IMG/VR virus record: IMGVR_UViG_3300046010_012134
Span: 1-32,676 of that record
Direction: 5' to 3' (one strand)
From: a virus
DNA: 32,676 nt
Part shown: positions 22,737 through 30,979 of the stretch, in pieces
Layout: each line of letters opens with the position of its first letter
How positions within the stretch are numbered: position 1 is the first letter of the stretch
Made by a program: the position numbers and the translations under genes
The notes under the pieces: generated by a model
Database searches by the model: none
Told to the model about the DNA's origin: nothing
The model's input: only the letters and a program-made list of their open reading frames with translations

Positions 22737-24233
22737 TCATGAGATCTGGAGACCACCAGTGATACCCATACCGTGAAGATTATCAATCTTCAAGAGACGG
22801 TAGTATTGGTTGCCCTTGGCAGTAGTACCAACACTGGTGGTTGCGGTATCTTCAGCAAACGGATTGGAGACCATGCCGTAGCGGGTCTTGAAGCCAATCT
22901 TCGGTTGGAAGGTGTCTTGACCGACTGAGCGGAACATCTGTAGAGGAACATACGGGCAGTAGAAGATACCTGCATCGTAAGCCACTTGACCCTTGTAGCC
23001 AACGAGAGCGAAGTTAACGCCGGTTGGTGCATAGGGATCGATGAAGACGCGGAACTTGTTGTTGAGAACGCCAGCAAAGATATTGCCGGTGTCATCGACT
23101 TCGAGGTTCACATTGAGTGCCGGGCTGATGTTGAGGTAGCCACCCATTGCGAGGGCTGAAGCAACATCGCTTGAGCAAACAACGAAGTTACCCTTACCGC
23201 GACGAGTTTCCTTGGCGATCACATTTGCTTCTCTTTCGAGTTGGAACATGAGGCCACGGAAGCGTTCGGCTGACCAACGACCGTCTGAGTCGAAGACGAG
23301 ATCGTAAGTACCGGAGGTCTTGAGGTCGCCTTGGTTGCCACCTTGCTTTGCTACACGGTAGATGGTGTAGAGAACTTCACGATTGATTTCGTGGAGAATT
23401 TCTTGTGAAAGAATGTTAGCAAGTTCGGTTTCGGCATCGAGACCGTGAACAGCCTTGAGGTCCTGAGCGAGCTCAGTTGTGTATTCTGCCTTCAAAGCAC
23501 GGCTACGAGCTTCGACTGCAAGTCTTTCGATGGTGATTGACATTTCTTGGAAAGCTGGCTTTCCTGATCCGCCGAGTTGTTCGGCTTCAGAAGTCAACAT
23601 ACCACGGAAAGCTTCCCAGTTGTTGGTTCCTGATTTACCGATACCGAATCCACCTTCATCCCAAGGTAGATCACGAACAGCGTTGATGCTGAGGTTATCT
23701 TTCTCAAACACTGCTGCACCAAAGGTTCCACCCTTGGTAGTGTCGCCAAATGTACCACCACGACCTGAGAACGGTGAATATGCAGACTGGAAGAGTGCTT
23801 CGTTCTTTTGACGATTTTGGATATCGTTTGGTGAACCACCTTCGTTGGTTGCCTTGAATTGGTCTTGGGTGCCGTAGCGTGAACGCATTGCAAAGATAAG
23901 ACCGGTGGGAGCAGTCATTGGCTGCACGCCAGCGATATCGTAAGCAAGTAGGTTAGGCATTGCACGACGAACGAGGCTGATGAGCACGGGGCTGTAACCA
24001 GCGAGAGCGGTGTTCGGGGTGCCGACTTGGGGGTTCATGAATGCTCCACCCATTTCGTTGCCGTATTCTGCGAGGTACTGTTCACGCATTGCCTTTTCTT
24101 GATTTTCAAGAAGGACTGCGGTGGTTCTCTTTCTATCGTAATCGTTGATGCGTGGAAGAGCATCGTGACTGAGCACTGGCTCCCACTTTTCAACTAGATT
24201 ATCATAAGCTGTAGTTTCTGATGAAAAGTCCAT
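22737..24233 (-). CDS. 23: Major capsid protein gp23 (498 aa)
   Basis: The sequence follows T4 gp23: KWEPVLSHDALPRI, LLENQEKAM, LVRRAMPNLLAYDIAGVQPM and TAPTGLIFAMRSRYG all have direct counterparts (KWKPLLEGEGLPEI, FENQEKDF, MVRRAIPNLIAFDICGVQPM). Length is close to T4's 521 aa. The N-terminal ~60 residues should be removed by gp21; YLAE at residues 53-56 fits the (L/I)-x-E cleavage rule. Codon use is visibly richer in G and C than in neighbouring genes, as expected for a very highly expressed product. A strong AAAGGAG site lies before ATG. Confidence 0.96.
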   Translation of the reverse strand: MDFSSETTAYDNLVEKWEPVLSHDALPRINDYDRKRTTAVLLENQEKAMREQYLAEYGNEMGGAFMNPQVGTPNTALAGYSPVLISLVRRAMPNLLAYDIAGVQPMTAPTGLIFAMRSRYGTQDQFKATNEGGSPNDIQNRQKNEALFQSAYSPFSGRGGTFGDTTKGGTFGAAVFEKDNLSINAVRDLPWDEGGFGIGKSGTNNWEAFRGMLTSEAEQLGGSGKPAFQEMSITIERLAVEARSRALKAEYTTELAQDLKAVHGLDAETELANILSQEILHEINREVLYTIYRVAKQGGNQGDLKTSGTYDLVFDSDGRWSAERFRGLMFQLEREANVIAKETRRGKGNFVVCSSDVASALAMGGYLNISPALNVNLEVDDTGNIFAGVLNNKFRVFIDPYAPTGVNFALVGYKGQVAYDAGIFYCPYVPLQMFRSVGQDTFQPKIGFKTRYGMVSNPFAEDTATTSVGTTAKGNQYYRLLKIDNLHGMGITGGLQIS

Positions 24234-24247
24234 TTTTTCTCCTTTGT

Positions 24248-24255
24248 TATTTAAT
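24248..24255 (-). promoter_or_regulatory. Possible late-promoter variant ATTAAATA before gp23
   Basis: ATTAAATA, one base off AATAAATA, lies 14 bases before the gp23 ATG. The predicted start near 24242 would begin the transcript with the ribosome-binding GGAG. T4 gene 23 has its own strong late promoter, so one is expected here. Confidence 0.35.
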
Positions 24256-25238
24256 TAGACTTGTTTCTTAGCTTGACGAGCGATGGCGGATGCATAGATC
24301 CCCATTGTGTCATTTGTGTTAACGATTCGTTTATCTGTGGTTTCTTCTAATAGTTCAGCTGCTTCTCTCATCATCGGTGCTGCTGGACGGAAATAACTTT
24401 CCTTGAGAATGTTTAGTTTTTCTGCATATTGTGCAACATTCTCATATTGCAGACCTTGTGAAAGTGAAGCGAGTTTTTCAATCTGAACATCGGTCAGACC
24501 GTTTGCTGCCTCAAGGAAAACAATGCCGCATTGATGATCGAGAAGAGCTTTGCGAAGAGCAATATTTTCATTGACTCTTTCGTTCAGTTCTTTTTCGAGT
24601 GTTTCATTATTGTCATTGACGCTTTCAAGAATGTCAATCTTTCCTTCAGGGACGCTGACATAGTGAGATTCAAAGAGTTCCTTGAGTCCACTGAGGAAGG
24701 ATTCAGCAATATCCATGCGAATGCCCTCTTCAAGTGCGAGTTTGTTTTCGGTCATCCATTCTTCAATGACATAGTTGAGATAATCATCTAGTTTTTGTGA
24801 AAGACCTTCTGATATCTGTTGAACTTGTTGTTCAACTGCTTCACTTGCCTGTTCAGCAAGAGTGTTAGCGATATTGTTGACTCTTTCATTGACAGCTGCT
24901 TCAAAAACAACTCTTACTTTTTCTTTGAATTCTTCGGTGAGGCTTTCACCATCGAAGAGTGAATCAAAATCAAAAGTTTCTGTTGCATAAGCTGCAGCAG
25001 CTCTCTTCTTCTTGAATTCTTCTTCGCCTTCTTCTTCCCCCTCTTGTGGAGGTGGAGCATTTTGGCCAACAGCGGCGGCTGGTTGACCCATGCGAGACAT
25101 TGGTGCAAGTGAAGCCATGTTCATTCCAGCAACCCCGGGTTGAGCGACTGGTTTGATGAACATTGAACCTCTTCCTGAGTAATCTGAGTCTCCTCTACCG
25201 GAGGCATCCATAACATCTTGTTGTGCAATTTTATCCAT
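24255..25238 (-). CDS. 22: Prohead scaffold protein gp22 (327 aa)
   Basis: It is positioned between gp21 and gp23 as in T4. The N-terminal ~80 residues are Gly/Ala/Met/Pro-rich with an acidic-basic stretch (EGEEEGEEEFKKKR). The rest is a long helical, coiled-coil protein with a FKEKVRVVFEAAVNERVN helix like that of T4 gp22. Scaffold proteins form the prohead core and are degraded by gp21 before DNA packaging. The C-terminus ends ASAIARQAKKQV. Start supported by AGAGGA 8-10 bases upstream and a CATAAATA box 26 bases upstream. T4 gp22 is 269 aa, so this one carries extra N-terminal sequence. Confidence 0.88.
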   Translation of the reverse strand: MDKIAQQDVMDASGRGDSDYSGRGSMFIKPVAQPGVAGMNMASLAPMSRMGQPAAAVGQNAPPPQEGEEEGEEEFKKKRAAAAYATETFDFDSLFDGESLTEEFKEKVRVVFEAAVNERVNNIANTLAEQASEAVEQQVQQISEGLSQKLDDYLNYVIEEWMTENKLALEEGIRMDIAESFLSGLKELFESHYVSVPEGKIDILESVNDNNETLEKELNERVNENIALRKALLDHQCGIVFLEAANGLTDVQIEKLASLSQGLQYENVAQYAEKLNILKESYFRPAAPMMREAAELLEETTDKRIVNTNDTMGIYASAIARQAKKQV

Positions 25239-25264
25239 TTTTGTTCCTCTTTGATGGTCTTTTT

Positions 25265-25272
25265 TATTTATG
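25265..25272 (-). promoter_or_regulatory. Late-promoter-like CATAAATA box of gp22-gp23
   Basis: CATAAATA followed by AAAAAG lies 26 bases before the gp22 ATG in the gap after gp21. The expected start near 25259 gives a ~21-base leader containing AGAGGA. This is the conventional late-promoter geometry, unlike the short-leader cases. Confidence 0.6.
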
Positions 25273-25277
25273 TAATT

Positions 25278-25937
25278 TTATTTTTTACCTTTTGAGAGTT
25301 TTCTCATAAAGTCTTCAAACACATTTACTGCAGTTTCTTGTAGTTTTTTGGATGGGGCTCTTTTTACAATTTGTCTGTAATTCTCGACAACTTCTTGTTT
25401 TAGAACTCCATTGTCCCAAATCCATTCTACTCCTTCCATTATGCCGTTGACAAAGGCATTTGGAGCGGATGGATCAGCCACTAAATCCACGGCTGAAAGC
25501 ATAAAATCTTTTTGAACTTCCTTATAACCCCTGCTTTCCTTGAGACTTCCCATGCCACGGGAAGAAACTCCTAATTTTACCCCTGCCTCTAATAGATTTT
25601 GGGCAATTAGACCACATGGAGTTTCCAGAAGTTTAGCCTTACCGATGACATCTTTTCCTTCCATTCTCAGGTTGGTTATAAGATGTGAAACTTTGTCAAG
25701 ATTCACAGTGGGTCCTGATGGATGGTTTAATTCACCAAGAGCTCTGTTTTCATTGACATATTTTTTGCTGTAACGATTTACCTCGTTTTCCAGTATGGTA
25801 CGAGGATAAACTCTACCGTTTCTGTTCACGGTATCGGATTGCATGAAAACGCCTTCGATGGCAAACTTCTTTTTTCCATTTTCATTTCCTTCGACTACGA
25901 AAGAAATGTCCTCGTTCATTTCTGTGATTAGTTTCAT
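25278..25937 (-). CDS. 21: Prohead core protease gp21 (219 aa)
   Basis: This is a herpesvirus-like serine protease of the T4 gp21 family. The catalytic His lies in LGELNHPSG (His72), the Ser in LGVSSRGMG (Ser125/126), and the conserved VDLVADPSAPNAF segment follows. It should mature itself, then cut scaffold, core, capsid and any packaged proteins after (L/I)-x-E. T4 gp21 has 212 aa. The start overlaps the acidic core-protein gene as ATGA. Activity on the ISE site of the GNAT-like protein at 18761-19435 is a direct prediction. Confidence 0.94.
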   Translation of the reverse strand: MKLITEMNEDISFVVEGNENGKKKFAIEGVFMQSDTVNRNGRVYPRTILENEVNRYSKKYVNENRALGELNHPSGPTVNLDKVSHLITNLRMEGKDVIGKAKLLETPCGLIAQNLLEAGVKLGVSSRGMGSLKESRGYKEVQKDFMLSAVDLVADPSAPNAFVNGIMEGVEWIWDNGVLKQEVVENYRQIVKRAPSKKLQETAVNVFEDFMRKLSKGKK

Positions 25938-26455
25938 TTATCTTTTTCCTTGTTGTGAGAATTTATGTCAAAGTGAAAAATTTTACCATTTTTCTTCTTG
26001 ACTTTATCTTCCTCTTCTTCCTCTTCTTCCTCTTCCTCGTCCTTTTCGTCTTCATCTTCCTCGTCTTCGTCCTCATCCTCATCATCTTTTTTCTTTGATT
26101 TTTTCTTGTGGGATTTTTTCTTCTTGCTCTTTTTCTTATCTTCATCTTCCTCGTCTTCATCTTCTTCCTTTTTCTTTTCTAGAAGAGAGATGATATAAGA
26201 AACGCTTTCGCTGATTTCTTGTTCGGTGAATTCAGTTCCCAGTCGTTCTTCGGCTTCTGAAATGACATTATTGATGTAATCAACAAGGTCGGAAGATTCC
26301 TGCAATCTTTCAACATTGAAGACTTCAGAAATCATGTCGATTGTGGATTCCTTAATCACATAAGAAAGTTTTGCATAAAGCATTTCGTTCAATGCTGAAC
26401 GAAATTTAACATGGTTTTCGTTTGCTGCGAATTTGATTAGATCTAAACTACTCAT
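25934..26455 (-). CDS. 67: Acidic prohead core protein, gp67-like (173 aa)
   Basis: The N-terminus (LDLIKFAANENHVKFRSALN, then MLYAKLSYVIKESTIDMISE) parallels T4 gp67 (LIEAIKSNDLVAARKLFAEA...), and both carry a very acidic C-terminal half. Here residues ~94-151 alternate acidic and lysine blocks: an EDEDEEDED stretch, a KKKSKKKKSHKKK stretch, then a long Asp/Glu run. T4 gp67 is only 80 aa. It belongs to the internal prohead core that is processed by gp21. ATGA overlaps link it to both neighbouring genes. The low-complexity GAA/GAT/AAG coding makes its length prone to change. Confidence 0.75.
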   Translation of the reverse strand: MSSLDLIKFAANENHVKFRSALNEMLYAKLSYVIKESTIDMISEVFNVERLQESSDLVDYINNVISEAEERLGTEFTEQEISESVSYIISLLEKKKEEDEDEEDEDKKKSKKKKSHKKKSKKKDDEDEDEDEEDEDEKDEEEEEEEEEEDKVKKKNGKIFHFDINSHNKEKDK

Positions 26456-26913
26456 TTTTGAGTCCTTTCGGTATATTTTTTGGAAAATTGTAAGATTTTG
26501 TTGTATTCCGAATAATTTTCAGACATCAGTTTTCTCATCTTTTCTTGATTTATTCTATTCAGAGAATCATGCAAGTTGACTAAACATCTTGAATCTTCAT
26601 GTGTTATGGCGATGGTATCTCCATTCATGAAATTGTGTATGATTGTTTTTTCGTCCCTGATCGATTCCTGTAATGAAGAAATGATGGTCACTATTGGTTT
26701 TTCTACGCTTTCATTTATAATGGCTACAGAGGTCGATGAATTTTCTTCAGCTAGAGCGGTGTTTGTTTCATACAAACTTTCACATATTCTGGCATAGAAA
26801 TCGACAACCTTGTCATTTAGACGGTTGTCGATTTCTTCTTTCAGGGATGAAACAAAATCCGACTTCCCCTTGGAAGAGATCAATCGAATTGTTTTAGCCA
26901 GCCTTTTGTTCAT
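26452..26913 (-). CDS. Prohead core protein candidate, gp68-like by position (153 aa)
   Basis: The start, LAKTIRLISSKGKSDFVSS followed by LKEEIDNRLNDKVVDFYA, has the same helix pattern as the gp67-like and gp22 proteins (a Phe, then Leu-x-x-x-hydrophobic and a Lys/Arg-Leu pair). The rest is helical and ends in a basic tail (KKYTERTQK). The gene begins 20 bases inside the end of the portal gene and ends in an ATGA overlap. T4 encodes gp67 and gp68 between portal and protease; here the acidic one comes second, so the order is swapped if this is gp68. A core or portal-associated role is inferred from position. Confidence 0.6.
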   Translation of the reverse strand: MNKRLAKTIRLISSKGKSDFVSSLKEEIDNRLNDKVVDFYARICESLYETNTALAEENSSTSVAIINESVEKPIVTIISSLQESIRDEKTIIHNFMNGDTIAITHEDSRCLVNLHDSLNRINQEKMRKLMSENYSEYNKILQFSKKYTERTQK

Positions 26914-28498
26914 TTTTGTTTTGTCCTTGCTGCCCCTGCGGTTGTCCTTCCGGTGCCAATTGTTGTTGCATCATTTGCTGTTGCATCATTCTTTCCTGTT
27001 CAATCGCAAACTCCTGCTCCATTTCGGCATTCATTCTTATGATGTCCTGATCGTCTTGCTTGAGGAAGTTCTTTCTGATGTACTCTTCAGAGAAGTATTT
27101 TCCTGCAAACGGAGCGACCGTAGCCAACAAATCCATTCTTTCTTTCAGAATCTCTGCTTCTTTCAACTCATCGAAGTAAGAGTCCCTGTTGTACAAGAAA
27201 GCGATATTTTGATTGATATCTTCCCAATCCTGCTCACTGATCACGCCCTTGAGAATGAGTTGTGTTCTTAAGAGAGATGAAAACAGAACAGAAAATCTGT
27301 TCCTAAGTCTATCTATGAACTTATAGAATTTTACTTCATCTCTTGTGATCTCGGCTGCTCGTCCCATATTGAAACCGGTTTCCGGCAACATGCGGGAAAG
27401 GGGCACATTCAATGCTTGCCAGAGTTTTCTCTGGAAGTATTCGACATCCGTCATTTCTCCAAGATTTGCACCTGAATCCAGTGTACTGATCTCAGTTCCC
27501 CTACCACCCTCACGGCGAGGCATCCAGAAGTCTTCCAACATGGATTGGAAATTTCTGTCATCCCTGATTTGACCAGTGGATGAATCATATGTGATCTTAT
27601 TGCGATATCTGTTCATGATGTCACGAACATATTGCTCTGCTTTTTGCTTTGGCAAATTACCGACATCCACATAAAAAACTCTTCGTTCTGGGGCTCTTGC
27701 AATACGATAAATGACAACAGAATCTTCAATCTGGCGAAGCATGTTGAGCGGGCGAATAGCCTTCTGAAGATAACCAACCACTCTTCTTGTCGATGAATCG
27801 ACTATTCCAGAGTGAACATAACAAACACTATCGGTAGAAAACTTAATTCCAGCCGTCGAGGTTGGTATGAGTGCTTCTCTCTCAGTATCAGTATAGATAT
27901 AAAATTCTTCCATTTTCTTGATGATCGGAAGAACGACATTTACATTCGGATCTGGGCGTTTTCTTTCTTTTTCTATTCTACGGACTTTTTTGATCTTTAT
28001 AGGATCTATGGGAATTAGATCTTGAATCCCTGCTTGAGGATTGTCATTGTCTATTTGAATATAATAATATATTTTGCTGTCCACATACCATTTTCTAAAA
28101 ATATCATATCCTCTGTTGTTGAAATCCAACAGAGTCAAAATAGTGTTAAATTCGTTTTGAATCTTGGTTTTTATTTGTTCCGACAATGGAACATTGTCCA
28201 AATTTATTCTTACAGGTCTCTTTTGGCTTCCGGGCACGATGGCATCATTTACGATATCATCAAGTGCCTTGTCCACTTCAGAATAAATTGACATTGATCT
28301 GTATTGCTGTATGAGTGCATTTTCGTCTCTTACAGCACCGGAAAAGTCAACCAGTGTTCCTTGAACACCGCCTGTTTCGATGACATGAGCACCGTCATAC
28401 TTGTCAGGAGGAACTACTTGTGGTTGTGGCGGAGAAGTTTCCTGAGTGCCGTCAGCGCGTTTTCTGCCTATCGTAAAGCCCCAAATTTCTAATGCCAT
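26894..28498 (-). CDS. 20: Portal protein gp20 (534 aa)
   Basis: Length matches T4 gp20 (524 aa), and the sequence carries family segments: QQYRSMSIYSEVDKALDDI with NDAIVP, IYYYIQIDNDNP, RAPERRVFYVDVGNLPKQKA, RNKITYDSSTG, and FWMPRREGGRGTEISTLDSG. The dodecameric portal nucleates prohead assembly, is the DNA channel, and docks the terminase and neck. The C-terminus is Gln/Met-rich (MMQQQMMQQQ) and poorly ordered by appearance. AAGGA lies ~9-10 bases before ATG. It follows the second gp19 and precedes the prohead core genes, as in T4. Confidence 0.95.
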   Translation of the reverse strand: MALEIWGFTIGRKRADGTQETSPPQPQVVPPDKYDGAHVIETGGVQGTLVDFSGAVRDENALIQQYRSMSIYSEVDKALDDIVNDAIVPGSQKRPVRINLDNVPLSEQIKTKIQNEFNTILTLLDFNNRGYDIFRKWYVDSKIYYYIQIDNDNPQAGIQDLIPIDPIKIKKVRRIEKERKRPDPNVNVVLPIIKKMEEFYIYTDTEREALIPTSTAGIKFSTDSVCYVHSGIVDSSTRRVVGYLQKAIRPLNMLRQIEDSVVIYRIARAPERRVFYVDVGNLPKQKAEQYVRDIMNRYRNKITYDSSTGQIRDDRNFQSMLEDFWMPRREGGRGTEISTLDSGANLGEMTDVEYFQRKLWQALNVPLSRMLPETGFNMGRAAEITRDEVKFYKFIDRLRNRFSVLFSSLLRTQLILKGVISEQDWEDINQNIAFLYNRDSYFDELKEAEILKERMDLLATVAPFAGKYFSEEYIRKNFLKQDDQDIIRMNAEMEQEFAIEQERMMQQQMMQQQLAPEGQPQGQQGQNKNEQKAG

Positions 28499-28523
28499 GA
28501 TGTATATCCTTTACTTTTTATTA

Positions 28524-29081
28524 TTATTCAGTTAAACCATCAATTTCAATATATTGATATTGTATTGTTACAGGGAAACTTACAAGTTCTTCATTTTTAT
28601 CCATAGAAAGGGAAACGGCTCCGACTTTTGATGGCCAACAATTTATTAATGTTACTTTTTTTACCGCAACACCGTTAAGATCTAATTGTTCAACAGTCCA
28701 ATCATTCATGCCTGCTCCATCAGCGGAAGCATTACTGCCAGCACCAAAACCAGGAGCAATCCCACCGGCTAAAGTATTAGCCACATGAGAATTAAAATTT
28801 TCACTCCAATCATGAAAATCTTTCCACAAGACCGTTCCTGAAGCAGTATCATCCAATATAGTTATTTCCCATTCACTATATTCTCTATTTCCTGGAATTT
28901 TATAAATTCTACCCCTATATGGCACTTCGATTGTACTAATTTTTGAAGCGGGAAGAGATGCTGATATTATATGAAAATCTGTTGTATCTCCATCTTCTCC
29001 TATGGCACCGATAACTCTAAATCTATTTGGTCTTAAACCACCTTGAAAATTTGAAATAAAGTCTTGTATACTATTTGCCAT
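28524..29081 (-). CDS. 19: Tail tube protein gp19, copy 2 (185 aa)
   Basis: The protein has the gp19 pattern: FQGGLRPNRFRVIG near the N-terminus, SASLPASKISTIEVPYRGR, a DFHDWSENF helix and the CWPSKVGAVSLSMDKNEEL strand pair ending in IQYQYIEIDG. Hexamers stack to form the inner tube through which DNA passes. It is a clear paralogue of the gene at 29100-29657, which has the same length and landmarks but differs in the loops; this copy has a Gly/Ala-rich insert (GGIAPGFGAGSNASADGAG). Either may be the main tube subunit. Confidence 0.88.
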   Translation of the reverse strand: MANSIQDFISNFQGGLRPNRFRVIGAIGEDGDTTDFHIISASLPASKISTIEVPYRGRIYKIPGNREYSEWEITILDDTASGTVLWKDFHDWSENFNSHVANTLAGGIAPGFGAGSNASADGAGMNDWTVEQLDLNGVAVKKVTLINCWPSKVGAVSLSMDKNEELVSFPVTIQYQYIEIDGLTE

Positions 29082-29099
29082 TGTTTTTTTCCCTTGTTA

Positions 29100-29657
29100 T
29101 CACCCTGCTCCTATAGCAGTAGTAAAGTATTGATATTCTAAAGTAACTGTAAATGTTACATAATTTTCATTGTCAGCCATAGAAAATTCAACAGGTCCTA
29201 CTTCAGATGGCCAACACTTATTAAGAACAACTGTTTTTTCGGTAGTTCCATTTATATCAAGTTGTTTGATTGTATGACTTGCCATTAAACTAGAAAAATC
29301 ATCCATATTAGTTCCGGAACTGGCTATTTTATTTGATTTGTGTTTTAATATTTTACTTGACCACAAATGATAAACATCCCATAATTCGCCACCAACATCA
29401 TCTAATACAACCATTTGCCAGGGGGTATATGTTCTAGCTCCTGGCATTTTAAATGTTCTTCCTCTATAAGCAATAGGAATTACAGCTAAATCTGAACTAG
29501 GAAGAGCCGCTGCTCTTATAAAAAAACTATAAGCATTGGCATTCGTAAGTGTCACGCCACTGGGGAATGTGGGAATAACCAAAAATCTATTTGGTCTTAA
29601 CCCACCACCAAAACCGTCAATAAAATCATCTATCGATTGTCCTGTTGCTCCAGCCAT
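29100..29657 (-). CDS. 19: Tail tube protein gp19, copy 1 (185 aa)
   Basis: Landmarks match the downstream paralogue: FGGGLRPNRFLVIP, AAALPSSDLAVIPIAYRGR, VYHLWSSKILKHK and CWPSEVGPVEFSMADNENY followed by LEYQYF. It starts two bases after the sheath stop with GAGGT seven bases before ATG, the expected gp18-gp19 arrangement. Side-by-side gp19 genes of equal length point to an old tandem duplication. They may build a mixed tube or separate segments, which the sequence does not settle. Confidence 0.9.
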   Translation of the reverse strand: MAGATGQSIDDFIDGFGGGLRPNRFLVIPTFPSGVTLTNANAYSFFIRAAALPSSDLAVIPIAYRGRTFKMPGARTYTPWQMVVLDDVGGELWDVYHLWSSKILKHKSNKIASSGTNMDDFSSLMASHTIKQLDINGTTEKTVVLNKCWPSEVGPVEFSMADNENYVTFTVTLEYQYFTTAIGAG

Positions 29658-29659
29658 GC

Positions 29660-30937
29660 TTATACCTCATCAAGGTTAGTGAATCTGATTGTGATTGTAT
29701 CGATATAGTTGACCGGTCTAATGGTTACATCGACTACGAACTTGTTATCTCTTACTACAGAATCCGGATTGTTTGACCTATCACAAACAATTTTGTAGGT
29801 TTCAATACCATTTGTACTCTGTATTGTAGTAAAAATTGGTGTTATGGCATTCACGAATGAAGTTCTAGTTCGTTCGTTGTTGATTTCAAAGAGATATTGA
29901 TTTGCAATCGGTGTGATGTTCTTGATCAGATAAATCAGCAACCTTGAAATGTTTATATTTCTGTATGGACTGGTATCTTCATCAAGAGTTCTATCCGAGA
30001 ACAGATATGTTCCTTGTGTCGGTATTGTCGTTGCAAAGTTGATCTTCTTGGACAGTAAATGTGTTTGAACTGCATCGCTTGGTTGTTCCTTTAATCGAAC
30101 AGTGTTCAATATCTGTCCTCTTCTCATCCCAGCAGGAGAAACCCAGGGATAGCGATCATTGTCTACGCGAGCAAGACAACCGGCTGCATCTGCCATCAAA
30201 GGAGTCGATACCAAGGTAGTAGTGTCGTTCGGGTCTATTCCCGAGTGTTGTTTACTTCCATAAATTGCCATTCCATACTTGCCAAGGCTTGCACCTCTTG
30301 GTTCCATCAATCCTGCTGTCTGACCAAGAAAAGTGTTTCCAGGAACAGGTTCACCGAAACCACTTAGGCTTCCACTCACCCCGACGATACCAAAGCAATC
30401 ATTTCCTCTACCCGCAACCAATTCGCGGACAATTGTGGCTTGAGTGATGCCATGGTCAAGAGCAAAAATAACATCAATGTCGTTCAGGACTGATTTGTCC
30501 AGAAGGGGGGTGTTTGTACTATTGAAACCTGTATATCCACCTGCAACCAAACAACTTCCACCATATGTCAAATAATTATGAATTGACCACCAATGTGTCG
30601 CTAGGTTGCCATTTGCACCCAGGAAGCAACCAGAATCACCTTTGGCTCTACAAATTGGAAGGGTATTTGACGGATTGGGGCTTAAAACTTGATCTTCACC
30701 CGAAACTCCGGCAAATTTACTAACATATCTTTTTACCCAGTCGCTTGCATCAGAGACTCTAAAATAGCCATCAGATAACTCGCTTCCTATTGCAAATTCG
30801 CTAAAAATAGTAAGAGTTGAACCTGATTCACCAGAATAAGTGTGACCATAAACCGCTGCTATTGAATTTGAGAGATCTTCACTAAAGGAAGGAACAAGAT
30901 TGTTGCCCAATAATTCAACTATAATTTTGGAAGACAT
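29660..30937 (-). CDS. 18: Contractile tail sheath protein gp18, compact form (425 aa)
   Basis: The C-terminal third is diagnostic of phage sheath proteins: NISRLLIYLIKNITPIANQYLFE followed by NNERTRTSFVNAI, DNKFVVDVTIRPVNYIDTITIRF. The middle shows the sheath core (PWVSPAGMRRGQI, TYLFSDRTLDEDTSPYRNIN). T4 gp18 is 659 aa, so this form lacks about 230 residues, probably the protruding surface domains. Sheath hexamers surround the tube and contract to drive it through the envelope. AAGGAG precedes ATG and an AATAAATA box lies 23 bases upstream of ATG. Confidence 0.9.
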   Translation of the reverse strand: MSSKIIVELLGNNLVPSFSEDLSNSIAAVYGHTYSGESGSTLTIFSEFAIGSELSDGYFRVSDASDWVKRYVSKFAGVSGEDQVLSPNPSNTLPICRAKGDSGCFLGANGNLATHWWSIHNYLTYGGSCLVAGGYTGFNSTNTPLLDKSVLNDIDVIFALDHGITQATIVRELVAGRGNDCFGIVGVSGSLSGFGEPVPGNTFLGQTAGLMEPRGASLGKYGMAIYGSKQHSGIDPNDTTTLVSTPLMADAAGCLARVDNDRYPWVSPAGMRRGQILNTVRLKEQPSDAVQTHLLSKKINFATTIPTQGTYLFSDRTLDEDTSPYRNINISRLLIYLIKNITPIANQYLFEINNERTRTSFVNAITPIFTTIQSTNGIETYKIVCDRSNNPDSVVRDNKFVVDVTIRPVNYIDTITIRFTNLDEV

Positions 30938-30960
30938 TTTTTCTCCTTTTTCTACTGATT

Positions 30961-30968
30961 TATTTATT
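30961..30968 (-). promoter_or_regulatory. Late-promoter-like AATAAATA box of gp18 operon
   Basis: AATAAATA lies in the gap between gp17 and gp18. The expected transcript start near 30955 leaves an ~18-base leader with AAGGAG, a conventional layout. It could drive gp18, both gp19 genes, gp20, the core proteins and gp21. Confidence 0.6.
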
Positions 30969-30979
30969 ATTCTTTTGAA

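Noticed and set aside
25998-26198. Plus-strand Ser/Phe-rich frame
   Set aside because: It is the antisense reading of the Glu/Asp/Lys low-complexity part of the gp67-like gene.
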